64,000 bases of DNA from Synanceia verrucosa (taxonomy: Eukaryota; Chordata; Actinopteri; Perciformes; Synanceiidae), in assembly GCA_029721515.1 (NCBI GenBank), contig CM056550.1, forward strand, positions 18,909,119 through 18,973,118. Reading direction: 5' to 3'. Below are positions 62,915 through 64,000 of the stretch, piece after piece (position 1 is the stretch's first letter; the number at the start of each line of letters is the position of its first letter). A program made the translations under genes and the position numbers. A model generated the notes under the pieces. That model saw only the letters and a program-made list of their open reading frames with translations. It was not told the DNA's origin and did not search any database.

Positions 62915-63539
62915 CTACATTCTTGATCCGTTTACTAAAAATAAACCTGTGTTCACGAGGACCGCCAGCAGGATGAAAAGTGAAGCGTCTGTGATGGAAA
63001 AAGAAAACAGTTTATATCAAATGTCGATGAAACACAAAAAAAACTTTTTGATTTTAACAAATCAACAAATAACTGATATTTTTAATTTTCATTTCTAATA
63101 AAAGGAAATCAGATAATCAGAATATACAGAGATTGAACAGTTAACTGAACAAGAAAGAACTCCTGAAAATGACTCTCAATATTAAATTTAAATCACAGTT
63201 ATCGTTACCGTTTATGCATCCATTGTTGGAGGAAACACCTGTCAAGAGATAAAGATGTCATAACACAAAATAAAAGCTCACCCAGTAAAGACAAAAACAA
63301 CAACATACAGAGCAGTCTTTTACTTTGAAAGAAAAGAAAACAACAATGCTTCAGTTTGATATTTATTATGTATTTAAAGTGAGATTTTTTTTTAAATCTT
63401 GAAACTCATCTGCTTGTTTTGAACACCTCAGGTGTTACGTTCTGACATGGTTTCCTTTACCTTTAATGTGAAACTCGGCGGTGAGGATCCCCCCGCCTGG
63501 TTCTGCCTCTGCTGGCAGACTTCTGAAGGAGCAGGGACC
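62915..63539 (-). CDS. tectb: Last two exons of a beta-tectorin-like gene (partial)
   Basis: Two minus-strand exons join in phase 1: 63539-63461 (acceptor CTTAAAG, donor GTAAAG) and 62988-62915 (acceptor TTTTTCCATCACAG, stop TAG). They encode 50 C-terminal residues: GPCSFRSLPAEAEPGGGILT, AEFHIK, then a hydrophobic end, DASLFILLAVLVNTGLFLV, finishing NGSRM. A hydrophobic C-terminus suits a secreted ZP-domain protein released from a membrane anchor. As I recall human TECTB, it ends with a Cys, basic residues, GGVLVVELSL and a hydrophobic tail, and sits next to GUCY2GP tail to tail. The assignment rests on that layout plus weak similarity, so the symbol is provisional. The remaining exons would lie beyond 64000. 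Confidence 0.5.
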
Positions 63540-64000
63540 CTTTAAGGAAATATAAGTCACATTTTAAGAGTCAAAAATAAAATATCCTCTGCAATATTAG
63601 ATTTTTAATATTGCTGGGGATGAGGAGTTTTAACTATATACTATATATAGCTCAGTGGTTCCCAACATAGGGCTTGGATCCCTACAGAGGGTCACAGGAT
63701 AAATCTGAGGGGTCTTCAGATGATTAATGAGAAGGAAAATTAAATGAAAAACTACACAAATATCCATTCCTTCATTGGATTTATCTCAAATCTTTCTGTC
63801 ATGAAATATTGTGCACTTGTACATCTTTTGAAGTTTAACAAGTCACAAGAATTAACTAGATTTCATAAACTTGAATATTTCTATTTCTTTAATGGAAAAA
63901 ACATGAATGTAAAAAGTAATTAATGCCTTCAAGGCTTGGATTGGGCCTCATTTGTACATCACTTTGGACAAAAAGGAATAAATTGAAATTTAGAACTGAT
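63540..64000. other. Gene-free right edge (presumed tectb intron)
   Basis: No further exon recognised. 'ctcagtggttcccaacatag' with 'gggtcacaggataaatctga' and 'gaggggtcttcagatgatta' (about 63651-63727) is a typical fish interspersed-repeat phrase. Confidence 0.5.

Noticed and set aside
1..64000. CRISPR arrays, operons, prophage or tRNA/rRNA genes
   Set aside because: The DNA is vertebrate in character. No regularly spaced palindromic repeats and no tRNA- or rRNA-like sequence were noticed by eye; a covariance-model scan was not possible.

Overview
The window looks like a teleost fish chromosome segment. It has short spliced exons with GT/AG introns, many (GT)n/(CA)n tracts, and fish-type hAT and Tc1 transposon relics. 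Three genes read with confidence on the right: acsl5 (minus strand, about 41.35-51.27 kb), gucy2g (plus strand, about 53.9-62.35 kb), and the last two exons of a minus-strand gene at 62.9-63.54 kb that best fits tectb. As I recall it, human 10q25 carries the same order and orientations (TECTB, GUCY2GP, ACSL5). There GUCY2GP is a pseudogene; here the reading frame is intact.

The left 40 kb has no conventional multi-exon gene. It holds short minus-strand coding first exons, each with an ATG and a consensus splice donor in phase 0. Two match known alternative N-termini of ankyrin-G (ANK3): one at 12.6-12.7 kb starting MAHAASQLKKK and one at 29.34-29.41 kb starting MSEEVKEK. Two further phase-0 candidates lie at 39.8 kb (MASSATGD...) and 1.3 kb (MAVEEAAD...). 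I read the left 40 kb as the alternative-promoter region and giant 5' introns of ank3, transcribed leftward, with the ankyrin-repeat exons beyond position 1. The rest of that region is intronic DNA full of dispersed and tandem repeats.

The acsl5 model has 20 coding exons, joined in phase, giving 683 residues, the length I recall for human ACSL5. The gucy2g model has 22 coding exons and gives about 1113-1118 residues: signal peptide, ligand-binding-type ectodomain, one membrane segment, a pseudokinase domain and a cyclase domain with guanine-selecting and metal-binding residues in place. acsl5 and gucy2g are head to head, with about 2.6 kb between their starts. gucy2g and the tectb candidate are tail to tail.

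I saw no unknown gene system. The points most worth a second look are the ank3 alternative first exons, including two candidate N-termini I cannot match to a known isoform, the intact gucy2g, and several repeat families recognised only by comparing copies inside the window, one of them a hAT-type MITE with target-site duplications.
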